DNA of 64,000 nt from Ipomoea triloba. Its lineage: Eukaryota > Streptophyta > Magnoliopsida > Solanales > Convolvulaceae. The notes under the pieces were generated by a model. The model did not search any database, was not told the DNA's origin, and saw only the letters and a list, made by a program, of their open reading frames with translations. This document shows positions 33,975 to 46,817 of the stretch, piece after piece. The position numbers were made by a program, and so were the translations under genes. How positions within the stretch are numbered: the stretch's first letter is position 1; each line of letters starts with the position of its first letter. The stretch covers positions 14,142,816 to 14,206,815 of the forward strand of contig NC_044919.1 of assembly GCF_003576645.1 (NCBI RefSeq), written 5' to 3'.

Positions 33975-35676
33975 TTCTTCATTGGAGGTAGTTGATGGAG
34001 ATGCATTGCTTAGCATATTTTGAAGCCCTTGATTGCTTGCTAAGTGAGCAAAAATTTACTTGATTTCAGCAGCTTGTTTATCTAAAGCAGCTTGTGCTAT
34101 TTCTTTAAATTTTGCAACTTTTTCTTCTAAATTCTTTTCACGCTTCTTCGAAACTTCTATTTCTGCTTAAAGAAGAATTTTTTCTTGGACCTTTGAAGTT
34201 ATCCCCTCAAGACCTAAACCACGTGCATAGCTTGACTTTCTTTTTAATACCAAACTAAAATGTTCAACAAGTGGTAGAGGTGCAGCTGAAATCTTTTCTT
34301 TATTCTTCTCTCCCTCTTCTTGAAGTTTATTCTACAATTAAAATAAATATTAATAATTGACTAAATTCATTTAAGAAAGGTCACAACATTTATATGACTC
34401 TAATTTTCATACAATGATTTCCTCTCTATTTGGAACAGACCAAGTTCCATTAGATCAGATTTTGTTCTTGATGCCTTCCAAACTTCAACAGCATTTGGCC
34501 ATTCATTAGAATCTTTGTCTTTCTGTAAAATAGAGAATAAAGATAACAAAAAGAAATAATTAAGTGCAAATTTTGTGAATAAACTAATATGAATTCAATT
34601 TTTATTAAACAAAATTTACTTTACCATCTCATATGCAATTTGTACAATAGACTTTGTACCACTAACTGATTTGATCTCTTGATTTTCTCTATTATTTTTG
34701 TTTCTTTCGCTTTGGTCCTATATATAAAAAAAAAGTTATTAGTAATTAAAAATAAAGTAGAAGAGAATTAAGAGACATAAAAACCACAAATTGGGGTAAC
34801 AATAACTACCAATTAAAATTATAATATAAAATAATTATATATTAAAATTACCTTAAACTTTTGAGTCTCCCATGTTTTTTCAATTAGCCATCTCCAATCA
34901 TCTTCATTGACATCATTTGGACAGTCTTTGCATTTTAGATAGCTCTGGCGTAAATGATAATGTCTGTTTTTATATTGTAGTTGTACTTGTTTCATAGCAT
35001 GGTGTTGCACATCATTTGACAAATTAAATTTGTCCTGCAATATAAAAGTATATAAATTCATTAATTTGAACAAGTAATTCCAATTTTATTCTAACTTCTT
35101 ATTCCAAACCTAATATAATATTGAAATTATTTAAAGTTTCAGTCTTACCTTTAAAAATATCCACATTGTATTAATATCCTTGTTAGGAATCTCTTTCCAA
35201 CTAGAGACTCGAAGTGGCGCAAATTGTCGAATGCACATAGTGACTTCAGCTTTAAACAAACTAGCATCTTTACCACAAACCTTATGGTATGGTGGAGGAA
35301 ATAAAATACAGATTTCTTCACCTCTAACTTTTTTCTTTGCAAGTCCTGTATTGATTGCTCGCCCTACTCGACCACGCTTTTTAATATTTTCGTTTCCTAC
35401 AATACAATAAAAAAAACAATATATAAGTATACAATATTATATATAAAAAAGAATATTAAATTTTAAACTCAAAAAAGTTTTTTAAAAAATCACATCACCT
35501 GCGCAACCACTAACGTGTTCTTCTAATCTTGGTGCAATGTTTGATGTTTCAACTATCCTGGAGAGTTGTTGATTAGAAACCTCATTATTTTGAGGCTTGT
35601 CCACCACATGAGAATTATGTTTATCAGTTGAACTTGTTAATGATATCAATCTTTTAAAATTGACCATTCTACACAT
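33975..35676 (-). pseudogene. CACTA TnpA-like gene (Transposase_24 type), degraded
   Basis: Exon-like blocks on the minus strand, in order: MVNFKRLISLTSS (35,676), KKRGRVGRAINTGLAKKK and FAPLRVSSWKEIP (35,390-35,190), DKFNLSNDVQHHAMKQ with DDWRWLIEKTW (35,030-34,860), SVSGTKSIVQIAYEM (34,680-34,630), NEWPNAVEVWKASRTKSDL (34,500-34,440) and a lysine/glutamate-rich tail (34,340-33,980). This is the layout of the plant En/Spm second-gene protein that binds subterminal repeats. In-frame stops occur in the last block (around 34,170 and 34,060). Exon borders are approximate. Confidence 0.75.
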
Positions 35677-36027
35677 ACATAAATAAAAATTGAGTTATTA
35701 ATGAATAAAGATTAATATGCATAGATTAATAAATAAAAAATATATATTCCATACCAAAACAGTTTATGCAATGTGATCTAGGCATTTAGCAACCATATAA
35801 TTAAAATATATGAACACTGTAAAACCTTCAATTTTCAGTACAATTTTATTATATTATAATTATCGTACAATAAAAATAAATGTCATGGCAAAAAATATTA
35901 ACAACATAAAAAGCAGTGTATCATACTAAAAATTAAAATATTGTAATGTTAAAACCACAACTAAAAAAAATAAATAAAAAATAAAATTGAAGACACACGA
36001 ACCACAACTAAAAAAATAAATAAACTT

Positions 36028-36411
36028 GGTGGGCCAGTACAATTTCGATGGATGTATCCAATAGAGCGATATTTGCGTACACTGAAATCATATGTGAGAA
36101 ACAAAGCACGACCAGAAGGATCAATTGCTGAGGCTTATATTGTACAAGAATGCATGCATTTTTGTTCTAGATATTTGCATGGATCTAAAACTACATTGAA
36201 TCGTGTTGGGAGAAATTATGAGGGAAGTGATGCGGCCTCCTCTCACTCTGGGTTACAAGTTTTTTCACAAGCTAGTAAGCCTTTGTTTGGAAAAAAATAT
36301 GCTGAGTTGACTTTAACTAAATGGGCCGAAGCAAGAATGTATGTACTAGAAAATTGTGAAGAAGTTACAGAGTTTGCCAAGTAAGTTTCCTTAACTTCTA
36401 AATAGTCATTA

Positions 36412-36450
<39 letters not shown>

Positions 36451-37399
36451 TATTACTGGTTACTATTTTTTTTTATTATACATGTAAAGCATGCATAAAA
36501 AAATACTAATGAGTGATGATCCGAGAAATGTCAAAAAAAGACACAAAACCGAATTTTATTTGTGGTTCAAAAAATATGTGAGTAATAAAAATCTATTTGT
36601 ACATATAACTTTTTAATTTTTACGGACTTAATTTAATATTAACTATTCTTCATGATAGGTCAATGAATTACATAATGAAGGAAGTGAAATAGCCACTGAT
36701 CAATTGTTGCATTTAGCTTATGGGCCAGACAGGCGTATTTATCGATACAAAAGCATACTTGTCAACGGCCGGAAGTTTAATACAAAAGACAGGGATTTGC
36801 AACTAAAATCATAAAATAGTGGAATTCTTGTAAAAGGTGATGCAGATACAGGTAACTTGGATTATTTTGGTGTATTAACAGATATCATACAGTTAAATTA
36901 TCAGGGAGGAAATAATGTTATTTTATTTAAGGCCGATTGGTGGGATGTTTATCATAAAACGCGATTCAAAGTTGACAAATTTGGGTTTCCTATGGTCAAT
37001 ATTACACGGAAGTTACAAACTGATGAACCATATGTTTTAGCTTCCCAAGCTGAGCAGGTTTACTATGTAAGTGATATTAAGGAGCCTAATTGGCATGTTG
37101 TTGTCAAGACCAAGTCCCGTGATTTCTATGATCTCCCTGATGATGTTGTAGAAGATGAACCATGTCAAGAAAATGAAAATTTTGGCTTTACCATTCAAGG
37201 TTCTAATTTGGAGGATGATAATAATGTTACAGTATTGCATAGGCCCGATTTGGATGCTACAACTGTTGAAGTAAGCTCATCAAATATTAATACCATGAGT
37301 ATCGAAGAAGATGAAACTAATAGTGATGGAGATGTTTTTATTAATGATGATGATGAGATTCCAACAACTGAAGATGAGGAAGTTGATGATGATGATTGA
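36028..37399 (+). pseudogene. CACTA TNP2 transposase, 3' part (DUF4218-DUF4216), 5'-truncated
   Basis: Begins abruptly at LGGPVQFRWMYPIERYL (36,028), the DUF4218 region (to about 36,380, with a GTAAG donor). A small exon-like piece encodes HKTEFYLWFKKY near 36,535. From 36,660 comes a DUF4216 region (HLAYGPDRRIYRY; FKADWWDVYHKTRF near 36,925) and an acidic tail ending EEVDDDD and a stop at 37,397. One in-frame TAA sits near 36,812. The catalytic 5' half is missing. In the family TNP2 cuts the CACTA ends. It runs away from the TnpA-like gene. Confidence 0.82.
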
Positions 37400-37572
37400 G
37401 TATTATATGAATTTTTATTTATAATTTTTTAATTCTTTACTTTTAATATTTTGAGTTTGAATGGTTAATTTTAATAAATCTTTTTGAAATATATTGTTCA
37501 TTGTAAAAATATACTTTTTTATTTCCAAAAATATTTATATAACATATTAGTAAAATAAGTGATAGTGAAACT

Positions 37573-38505
37573 TATCTATGGAACGTACAAATACTTTAAA
37601 TGTCTGATTCACTAGAAATATCAGATGTTATATCTACCAAATCTTCATTTGTTGTGGAAACTAAATTTGATTCCATAGTAAAGAAATTATGTTTGTTTGG
37701 GCAAACAGAAGATGGATGTCCAGGTTTATTATGGGCAAAACAAGTAACAGTTTTCTTGTATGTTTTGTTAGGATTATATTTCCTAACATGCCTTGCCTTA
37801 TTTAGGTTATAAGGTTTTCTTGCACTTGATTTTCTTAAATAATTTTTCTTTTGTTTAATTTTTTTCTTGGGTACCCATCATCACGATGTTTTCCGTACTG
37901 TTGAGGAGTGTCAATTTATTTGCAAAAAACTTCATTATATTGTTTCAATTCTTTTTGAATTCGAATGTAAGTACATTTTTTCTTTAATTCACTAATAATG
38001 TGTTTAATTATTATTCCTATATTGTCAAAAATATCATTGGCTTGTACCAATTTCCATGATTCATGGAATTCTTTACCAAAGGTCCGGGTAACTTTATAAA
38101 AAGTCTCTAATTTGGAGAAAAATAATTTCCTAAGATACTTGCTAAAGCATAAAAGTTTTGGAGGAATTCTATTTCATGATTCCAATCAAATAGTTGAATT
38201 TGTTTCTAGTGTCTCATATAGCTTTTGCTTGTCTAATTGTTAATCCATGTTGGCATCTCTGCCTGTGATAATTATGTGTATCAAATAAGCAAAATTATGT
38301 ATATTGCTCCCTTGAGCAATTAATTCTGCTAATTGGTCTGGAAAATTTGTTTTAAAGACTTCGCATGCAACCCTAACAATATCTCCCATGTAATTTTCAA
38401 CAATTTAGATCATTTCATCACCTTCTACGATATTGAAACGTCTGCTTTGAAAGTCTGTAATCATCATGGCAGTCCATTGTTCTAACCTCTGCGGAGGCAT
38501 ACAAT
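37573..38505 (-). pseudogene. Endogenous Caulimoviridae-like fragment 2 (coat region)
   Basis: Near-identical to 61,764-62,690. On the minus strand, short conserved pieces such as RLEQWTAMMITDFQSRRF near 38,490-38,440 and VACEVFKTNFPDQLAELI near 38,370 mark the coat-protein region, with the CCHC-finger part near 37,720. Several stops interrupt it. It begins about 38 bp beyond the ENT stop codon, on the same strand. The left edge at 37,573 is a breakpoint: the upstream viral sequence present at 61,763 is replaced by CACTA sequence. Confidence 0.75.
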
Positions 38506-38542
38506 ATTAATTGTAAATTAAACATGTATAATTGACTTTTCC

Positions 38543-41145
38543 TCAAAAATCACTATTACCAATTAGCCACAACCAGCCAAGAGCCACACCAGAAAATATG
38601 CCAACAAGAAGACATAGCACTAGAATGTTACCCAACGCATTTGCCTCTGGTCCCTATGAACAAGAACATAATTAAGTTAGTTTTATGTTAAACACAATTG
38701 AATGATTGCCATTAACACTATCTATCAAGATTCAGAAAAACCTACCTTGTAACCTTTAGGAGCAGCAGTGAAGACACAAACTGTGAAATAACCATTTGTC
38801 AGTCCGAGGAAAGATACGAGCATGATCATCCATCCTTGATTGCCGTATTTAGCAGTGAAATAGAAACACGGGATCAGCAAGAAACGGGATAATATTGCTA
38901 CCATCAGCCCCTTCCTAGATTTCAACTCAATTTTCTTGATAAGGGGAATGTATCTTGCTACAAGATCCAAGACATTGTACATTGCTATCAGAACAACAGC
39001 ATACCTGCAATGAGTATTTTGATATTGTACATTGCTGTCAGAAGAGTTGAATTTAGGATGCAATCAATTTTATCTATGAAGGTGGGACTTAGTGTTGGGT
39101 GGAGGGCCAAGTCCAACCATTGGTGGCTAGAGATTGTTGGGCGTAGGGCGGTGAAAGACCAAGTCTAGCACTTTGCCTCTCGAAAAGGTGGCGGTATAAG
39201 AAAATAAAATTGCACTTCACTACGAGCTATAGTGTGGTATCAGAGGCAAGTCATAGGTTTGAGTCCCAAGAGTAAAAACTAGGGTATAACTCTTATATGG
39301 ATTCAAAAGAGAATGAAGAAATACAATGATTACCATGAGCCAAGGTTGTGGGTTCCAGTATTTTCGTATAAAAATCCAGGGAAAATTGATAAGGTTAAAA
39401 CATATATGAGGTAGAGGTGCAAAACATAATCAATGTTTTTTATGAACAACTCCTTCTGGCTCAGCCTCCCCACCTGGTTATTTGCATCATCACCCTGTGT
39501 ACACAAGAATATACATTAAAAAATAAAAACAACTAGCTATAAGTTTAAGGTTGTTGGATAAAGAGGAAATTTTAGTTTCTGTACAATTTCAGTTGGCGTT
39601 GTGATGCCCGCTGCAGCTAAATCTGCTAAAACAGTTTTTGATCCCTCTGAAGCTGCCTTTGAGCGATAGTATTTGACGATTGGAAATTTGGGGAAGACGA
39701 TTGCATAAAGAATAATACATAGGAATTCAATGAAAGCGGAGATTGCCAGAAACAAGACTGCAAATTAAAAGCCAAAACTAAAATACTTTACAAAAGACTA
39801 ATAATAGCTTAGTATGTTTTGGATTTGTAAAGTTGAAAAGAAGCACATACTAACTCCTTTCCTGAGACCATTGCTGGAGTGCTCAAAAGCTGCTTTTGTC
39901 ACTAATCTCAACACAGAAGTCAGTGCCCCTGAAGCACCTGAACCAGCTATGTATGACTGCATTTAAGTTGACAAAGATTAAAGCTCTTCGACTGTATGTG
40001 AAATGAAATATTTTGTTAAATTAGGTGGAGGTCGTGAAGGGCCAAGTCCAGCTCCAGGTGGTTAATGGACTGTTGGGCAAAGAGTTGAAGGGTCAAGTAA
40101 TACCCTGTCTCTCGAAAATGTGGGGATTGTTAGGTAGGGCCTAAAGAGCCTAGTTCAACTCTTTTGCCTCTCCAAAATGTGAAGATTGTTTGGCAGAGCC
40201 CTGAAAGGCTAAGTTCAGTATCCTGCCTCTCGATAATGTGATGACGGATAAAAGTCCAGCCCCAAGTAGTTAGGAGGATTTTGGAAGGAGGCTTGAAAGG
40301 GCAAGTCTAGCACCGTACCCTGCCTCTTGAAAATGTAGTGATGACAGATAAAAGCACTCTGCCTCTAAAAAGAAAATGTACAAATTCAAGAAGATTGAAT
40401 CTGAAAACATACTTGCATGAATTCAGGACACATGAAAGACAGGTCTCCAACCATTCCACCTTGAGCATAGGCATCTCCAACTCCAAAAGATGCAACAATA
40501 ACACAAATTCCTATGTAATTTTCGAGTCCACCCTTCCCTGATGTGCCTAAATCCAACTACCAACAATGGGAATCGAATCAGTTTGGATAAATTACTTACA
40601 AAACTGATGTCGAGAGTAAAAAGGGCAAGCAAAATATACCAGTAGGAGAGCTAATGTGCCCAAGAAATATAGTATATATCCGACTAAGTTTCGGTTTCTT
40701 GTATTGAGCTTTTCATCTTTGTATGCAAGAATTGCCATTGTTCCAATTGCAAATGGTTCATAGACAAGGGTAAGCACCCTTGAAGGATGGTATTTCTTGA
40801 GGGGAAAACAAAGACAACAAACATAATTCTCAGCTCTCATTAAAAACCATAAAACAGATTCAATACAATCATATGAGACAAAGGATTCTCACAGGAAACA
40901 CTTCATAATAGTAATCTCCTATTGTCAACATGGTATTCCAAGATAGGAGAGATCCAAGTCCAAGAATCCAACATACTATTGTTGCACTCAGTTTCCCCTG
41001 AAATAAAGAATTCTTTTCATTTCACCAAGAAAAAAACAAAAAAAACCACATTTTCAACACAAGGAAAAAAGAAAAAAGAAAAATAGTATGACATAACCTC
41101 AAGCCTCATTGTGTTTCTGCTTGATTCATCAATGGTGATAGTCAT
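38543..41145 (-). CDS. ENT: Equilibrative nucleoside transporter (ENT family), nine exons
   Basis: Membrane carrier for nucleosides; plant ENT3/ENT7-like proteins usually act at the plasma membrane. Exons by GT/AG junctions, in transcript order: 41,145-41,098; 40,997-40,893; 40,795-40,640; 40,556-40,413; 39,956-39,851; 39,757-39,585; 39,494-39,334; 39,004-38,746; 38,653-38,543. They sum to 1,263 bp, 420 residues, matching the family (about 418). Start MTITIDESSRNTM; TM1 with GLGSLLSWNTMLTI; GVGDAYAQGGMVGDLSF in the middle; GLRKGVILFLAIS; cytosolic loop with KYYRSKAASEG; last helix GVALGWLWLIGNSDF. No internal stop or frameshift. The donor of exon 6 (GTACAG) is weaker than the others. Viral fragment 2 lies just behind the stop codon and could supply or disturb the 3' UTR. 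A close paralogue starts beyond 64,000. Confidence 0.92.
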
Positions 41146-41874
41146 GTCTGTTTATTTTCTCTGCTACAATAACACAAGCTAACGTTTAGGAAAATGTCTG
41201 CCCCGGCCTCTAACGTTAAAGCTTCTGCAGTGAATTAAAGATTCCGACACTCTTGATATTCGTTCTTTCCCTCTTTCAAGGTATGGCTTTTACTAAGTAC
41301 TTAAACTGGTCAACTCTGAGAGTAATCTTCTCCCAAATTTTATGAATTCATTAAACTGGTCCACTGTGAGAGTAATCTTATTCGTATTTCTAGTTTCATA
41401 TAGAAAAAATAGTATTCCAGAAATTTTATCATTTTCCTTCTTTTCCATTAATAAAATTACAATATATTACTAAAATTTTACTCCGTTCGTCCCTAATTGA
41501 TGGTTGCATTTGCTTTTTGCATTTCACGGTTTTTAATAAAACATAACAAACGTATTACAGGTGCATGGAGTTGACAATTGGTGCAGGTATCTAGGAAAGC
41601 AATAAAGGCTGATGTAATACATAAACCAAGAATGGTAATTATATCCGTAATGAGATTATAAATTAAAATATTTGTATAAATTTAATGTACAATGAAATCT
41701 AATTAAAATAATATAATAAATAAATAACCAAAATATGATGATAAGAAACCCATAATTATCAATTATAGAAATAAATGAATTTCATCTCCTTTTTTTTTTG
41801 AAATACAAGAATTTCTTTTTTTGAGAACAAATACAAGAATTTCTAGTTACCCAAAAGCGGTTAGAATCCGAGAG

Positions 41875-41939
<65 letters not shown>

Positions 41940-42061
41940 AATATATGTACATAAATAATTTTGTTAAGTATTGTAATATTATGTTGACTGATTTCAGATT
42001 TTTAAATAAATAAATTAATAAATATATAAATACATATATAGCCTACAAACACGGAACCGTA
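41146..42061. other. ENT upstream region and AT-rich spacer
   Basis: Presumed 5' UTR/promoter side of the ENT gene, without a recognised element beyond general AT richness. An (AT)n tract fills about 41,876-41,933. No gene seen. Confidence 0.45.
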
Positions 42062-43098
42062 TAATTGAATAGCATTTAATTACGTACATTAACATAATAT
42101 AGTAATATTTTTTTTTGGAATACTATAATATACATTGATCATATAGTAATTTGATTGTTAGAATTTTTTTTGAATATTATCATGAGAGAAATTTAATTAC
42201 GTACATTAACATAATATAGTAATATTTTTGTTGGAATACTATAATATACATCATATTGTAATTTGATTGTTGGAATTTTCTTTTGAATATTATCATGAGA
42301 GGAATTTAATTACGTACATTAACATAATATAGTAATACTTTTTTGGAATACTATAATATACATCATATAGTAATTTGACTGTTGGAATTTTTTTTTGAAT
42401 ATTATCATGAGAGGAATTTAATTACGTACATTAACATAATATTGTAATATTTTTTTGGAATACTATAATATACATCATATAGTTATTTGATTGTTAGAAT
42501 TTTTTTTTTTTTGAATATTTTCATTAGAGGAATTTAATTACGTACGTTAATATAATATAGTAATATTTGTTTTGAATACTCTAATATACATCATATAGTG
42601 ATTTGATTGTTGGATTTTTTTTTAATATTATCATGGGAGGAATTTAATTATGTACATTAACATAATATAATAATTTTTTTGAATACTATAATATACATCA
42701 TATAGTAATTTGATTCTTTACGAATATAAAATAAAAAAATACGCATGATTAAAATATTTTGAAACATAATTGAATTGCATGGTATATTACCATGAGAGGA
42801 ATTTAATTACATACATTAACATAATATAGTAATATTTTTTTTTGAATACAATAATATACATCATATAATAATTTTATTGTTGGAATTTTTTTTGAATATC
42901 ATCATGAGAGGAATTTAATTACGTACATTAACATAATATAGTAATATTTTTTTGGAATACTATAATATACATCATATAGTAATTTGATTGTTGGAATTTT
43001 TTTATGAATATTATCATGAGAGGAATTTAATTACGTACATTAACATAATATAATAATATTTTTTTGAATACTATAAGTCTATAATATACACCATATAG

Positions 43099-43100
<2 letters not shown>
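42062..43100. repeat. Tandem array of about 113 bp units, nine copies
   Basis: The words tttaattacgtacattaaca and atatacatcatatagtaattt recur at intervals of 110-116 bp (copies near 42,075, 42,191, 42,306, 42,417, 42,533, 42,643, 42,801, 42,913, 43,027). One unit (42,643) is about 158 bp and carries aaaaaatacgcatgattaaa, which reappears at 44,116 beyond the next TA cassette. Very AT-rich, with variable T runs. No coding potential. Confidence 0.88.
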
Positions 43101-43158
<58 letters not shown>

Positions 43159-43159
43159 N

Positions 43160-43215
<56 letters not shown>
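43101..43215. repeat. Long (AT)n tract with one undetermined base
   Basis: More than 100 bp of AT repeats with an N at 43,159; tract length in the assembly is probably unreliable. Confidence 0.9.
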
Positions 43216-43220
<5 letters not shown>

Positions 43221-44023
43221 GCGTACTGTCGCCCAAGTAAGAAATGAGAACGCTTCACAGCCGTCCACGTGTCCAGATCAACGAATCAGATGCAATTTAA
43301 AAAAAAAAAAGATGCAGTGGCATTTTCGTAAATAACTGAAACTTTGGTGCACCTAGTTCCACTTACAAATGCACCTAGTTTCACTTATAAGTGCACCTAG
43401 TTTCACTTACAAGCTAAGTGCACTTATTTTCGCACATATTTTCACTTACAAGTAAAAGTAATTTAACTTGTTAATATTCATGCATCTATTTTCGCAAATA
43501 TTTTCACTTACAAATGCAAGTAATTTACCTTGTTAATATTTATGCACCTGGTGCAACCTAGGTGCACCTAGTTATAACATTAGGTGCACTTAGTATTGAT
43601 GCTCAGTGTACAATTCGCTTGCACCTGTAATACATTTTACTTGCATCTGCAATACATTTTACTTGCACTTGTGCAAGTAATTTACTTTGTTAACATTCAT
43701 GCACCTGGTGCAACCTATGTGCACCTAGTTATAACATTATGTGCACCTAGTTTAACATTAGGTGCATTTAGTATTGATGCTCATTGTACAATTTACTTGC
43801 ACTTGTAATACATTTTACTTGCACGTGTGCACCTATTTTCACTTGCAGGTGCAAGTAATTTATCTTGTTAGCATTTATGCACTTGGGTGCACCTATGTGC
43901 ACCTAGTTATAACATTATGTGCACCTAGTTATAACGTTATATGCAACTACATTCTGGACACGTGACGCACTGTGATTCGTCCGCAGTTCTCTCATAGGCG
44001 GCCAGTACGCACCAGAACGCGAT

Positions 44024-44025
<2 letters not shown>
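43216..44025. mobile_element. Cassette between TA tracts with GTGCACCTAGTT repeats
   Basis: Flanked by TA tracts (43,101-43,215 and 44,026-44,115). Left end gcgtactgtcgcccaagtaa; right end gccagtacgcaccagaacgc, weakly inverted (GCGTACTG / CAGTACGC). The interior (43,340-43,950) is an irregular minisatellite of gtgcacctagttataacatt and tttacttgcacttg words, some forming GTGCAC palindromes. Short ORFs across it only reflect these repeats. Confidence 0.55.

Positions 44026-44115
<90 letters not shown>
44026..44115. repeat. (AT)n microsatellite
   Basis: About 90 bp of AT repeats closing the cassette to its left. Confidence 0.9.
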
Positions 44116-44122
<7 letters not shown>

Positions 44123-44195
44123 TACGCAAGATTAAAATATTTTGAACCATAATTGAATTGCATGGTATAATAACTATAATTTTGTTTAATAATTA

Positions 44196-44224
44196 CTAGT
44201 ATTTTTGCCCGTGCGTTGCACGGA
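44196..44224 (-). mobile_element. Helitron-type 3' terminus
   Basis: On the minus strand the hairpin CCGTGCAACGCACGG is followed by GCAAAAATACTAG and then T. A short GC hairpin about 10 bp before a CTRR end, inserted next to T, is the known 3' end of plant Helitrons. The element would extend toward higher coordinates; its TC 5' end was not identified, and no Rep/helicase gene is visible, so it would be nonautonomous. Confidence 0.55.
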
Positions 44225-46261
44225 ATATATTTACTATAATATGCTAAGAATATTTAGATTGATATACAATTATGTAAATTGTAAAATCGAATATTATATA
44301 GTGCAATTGAAGAATTGAGTTTGATCGATTATGTTTTATGATGTTATCATTGGTTGAATTCGAGCAAATAATTGTCCAATTAATAGCCAACATGTATATA
44401 TATGCATCCAGTCCTGAAACTTTAGACATTTTATATATCAATGTTTATGATTTGTATTAATTAGGCTAATTATCTCGTTGTCTAGCAACTTAGTTATAGA
44501 AATTATTTGTATGAATGATATATTTTCTATGTAGATATATAGCAATTTTGTTATCTTTGTATAAAAAGAAAACATAACATAACTGTTTTGAATTACACAT
44601 TATCGAAAACCTTTTTGTAGACGATATTTGTAGTATATTATATGTTGTTATTGTAAATTTTTATACTTATTTTACATCACTAATGAAGTAAATTATCCAA
44701 TATTATAGCTTTTTAGTGCTCTATTTCAGAATTACTGGAGTAAATTATCCAGGACTTTATTATAAGATATTTCTAAAGCATGTATGTATAGATTAGCTCT
44801 GCTTTCTTTTAAGTGTATAGATTAACCTTATTTCATGAATGTTATGTTTGATTTATGTATAGATTAACCTTATTTCATGAATGTTATGTTTGATTTATGG
44901 ATAGATTAACCTTATTTCATGAATGTTATGTTTGATTTATGGGCATGTTTTATTTGTTGTGTACTTTTGTCTAACAGTTCGGCTGTATAATGTATTAAGA
45001 GCTATAATTCTAGCTAAACATGTCAAACTTAATTTGGCTCTTTAGGGTAGACTTTATAATATCCTTAGGGTTTTATTTGTGTAATTAATTTGGTTTTTTT
45101 TTTTTTAATGTAGGTGTTATAGTTAGAGTTCTTAGAGTAAGATAATGATGTTTGAAAATTTATCATTAATTCCAATAAAAATGAGGTCATTTTATTATGA
45201 TTACTATATGGCAATTAAGGAGTATAAATTATTCTTAATTAATATTGTGCTAATTATGATGTCCATTTTGTTATGAAAATAATATGTGTATGTTTTTTTT
45301 TTTTGAAAACATATGTGTATGTTTAATTTACTTTAATTATGTCTGTAATATTTGTATGCTTAATTTCAATTCCTTTAATTATGTCCGTAATATGTGTACG
45401 ATAAATTTCCTTAATTGATTAGATAAAATCCATATTACATAAAATATAAAAATTAGATTAATAAAAGTATAATGTGTGAATTAATTTCTTAATTATCATA
45501 ATTATTAAGATTTTATTCAAAAATAACCATTGGCATAATTTTATATGTGTAATAATTTACATAATTATATGGACGTAATTCACAAGCATAATAATATTTG
45601 AATTGGAAAAATTATCATAATTTTTTTTAATCTCCTTTAATTATGGACGTAATATGTGTATTACCAATTTTCTTAATTTATTAGATAAAATTTATATTAC
45701 GGAAAGTATTAATTCTTTAATTGTCATAATTTTTAAGATTTTATTTAAAAGTAGTCAAATGAAGTGCACGGATAATTGATATTATTTAAAGTAAAAAATA
45801 AATAAAATTGTCATAAGAAGGTATTCTCTATGTTTAATTACCATAATAAATTTAGATATTAAATACGATTGGTAATTATCACGGGTTATTTAAATGGTAA
45901 ATACTATATGTTTATTACCTATATAGATTATCATAATAAACGGATTAACATATGGATCAGTATTATAGAAAAGGGAGGAAGCTTTTTAGGAAAGATATAT
46001 TAGGAAAAGTATCAAATAATTAAAAATATGATAGAAAAATTATATTAGGAAATTGATTAGCTAGTATCAATTATGCTAATTTTTTCTAATTTTATATTTG
46101 TAATTAATGTTATAAACGAATTTAATAGGAAATTAGGAACTTTTATTAAAGAGTTTTGGATTATTATTATTATTATTATTATATTAATTATTAATATTAT
46201 GAAAATTATTTTAGGAAATTATATTAAGAATTTTGGGTTATTATTATATTACCGAATATTA

Positions 46262-46312
<51 letters not shown>

Positions 46313-46817
46313 CTTATTAAGAATATATTTTAAATTGAGGCTACAAACCAACGGGATACAGTTTGGACAATGAAGAGACTGCCTAATCATAATATTATCG
46401 CGTACAAAAAAACATGTAATATTTTTCATTAAGTCTATTGTCCTAACATGTAATTTCTTTCGTTCTCTTATAAACTCTTATAGTTGAATTATTGTGACAA
46501 AAATAAAACTCAAGGATGTTATGCATGTGCTATTTTTTTTAAAGTACAACTATTGAGTAAAAGTAATCATGCCACAATAATTAAATGTTGAAACTAAAAA
46601 TTGCACTTTTAAAAAGATCATATTTCTTAGCAAAATTGAAGTTGAGGATGGGGAAAATAGAAGCTAATCACAAATTCATGAAAACAATATTGTAACAATA
46701 CTTTTCAATACATCTCAAAAAAAAATAAATAAATACTGTAAGAAGAAAATAAAAATTATATATATACATTAAACTATGAATGAATAACAACACCATTACT
46801 ATATGCCTTCAAATCAT
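44225..46817. other. AT-rich noncoding sequence with small tandem repeats
   Basis: No gene. A 42 bp unit (tatagattaaccttatttca...) is repeated three times at 44,816-44,941. Near-duplicate blocks with aattatgtccgtaatatgtg occur around 45,340-45,410 and 45,640-45,720. TTA/ATT microsatellites lie at 46,160-46,200 and 46,262-46,313. It may be the body of the Helitron ending at 44,196. Confidence 0.5.

Larger units (their letters stand above)
33040..37572. mobile_element. CACTA (En/Spm) element, left end present, right end lost
   Basis: Starts CACTACAAGAAAT at 33,040 inside viral fragment 1. 33,060-33,780 is filled with tagtgacaa / ttgtcacta words in both orientations, the subterminal binding-site array expected for the family. 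It holds a TnpA-like gene on the minus strand and the 3' half of a TNP2 transposase on the plus strand. No GTAGTG end occurs before 37,573, where a second viral/ENT segment begins, so the right end was lost by rearrangement. Confidence 0.85.

Noticed and set aside
42062..43100. Regular repeats that might suggest a CRISPR-like array
   Set aside because: Units are contiguous with no unique spacers, in plant nuclear DNA; an ordinary tandem satellite explains them.
43584..43965. Tandem Cys/His-rich small ORFs
   Set aside because: They are translations of GTGCACCTAGTT-type minisatellite units.
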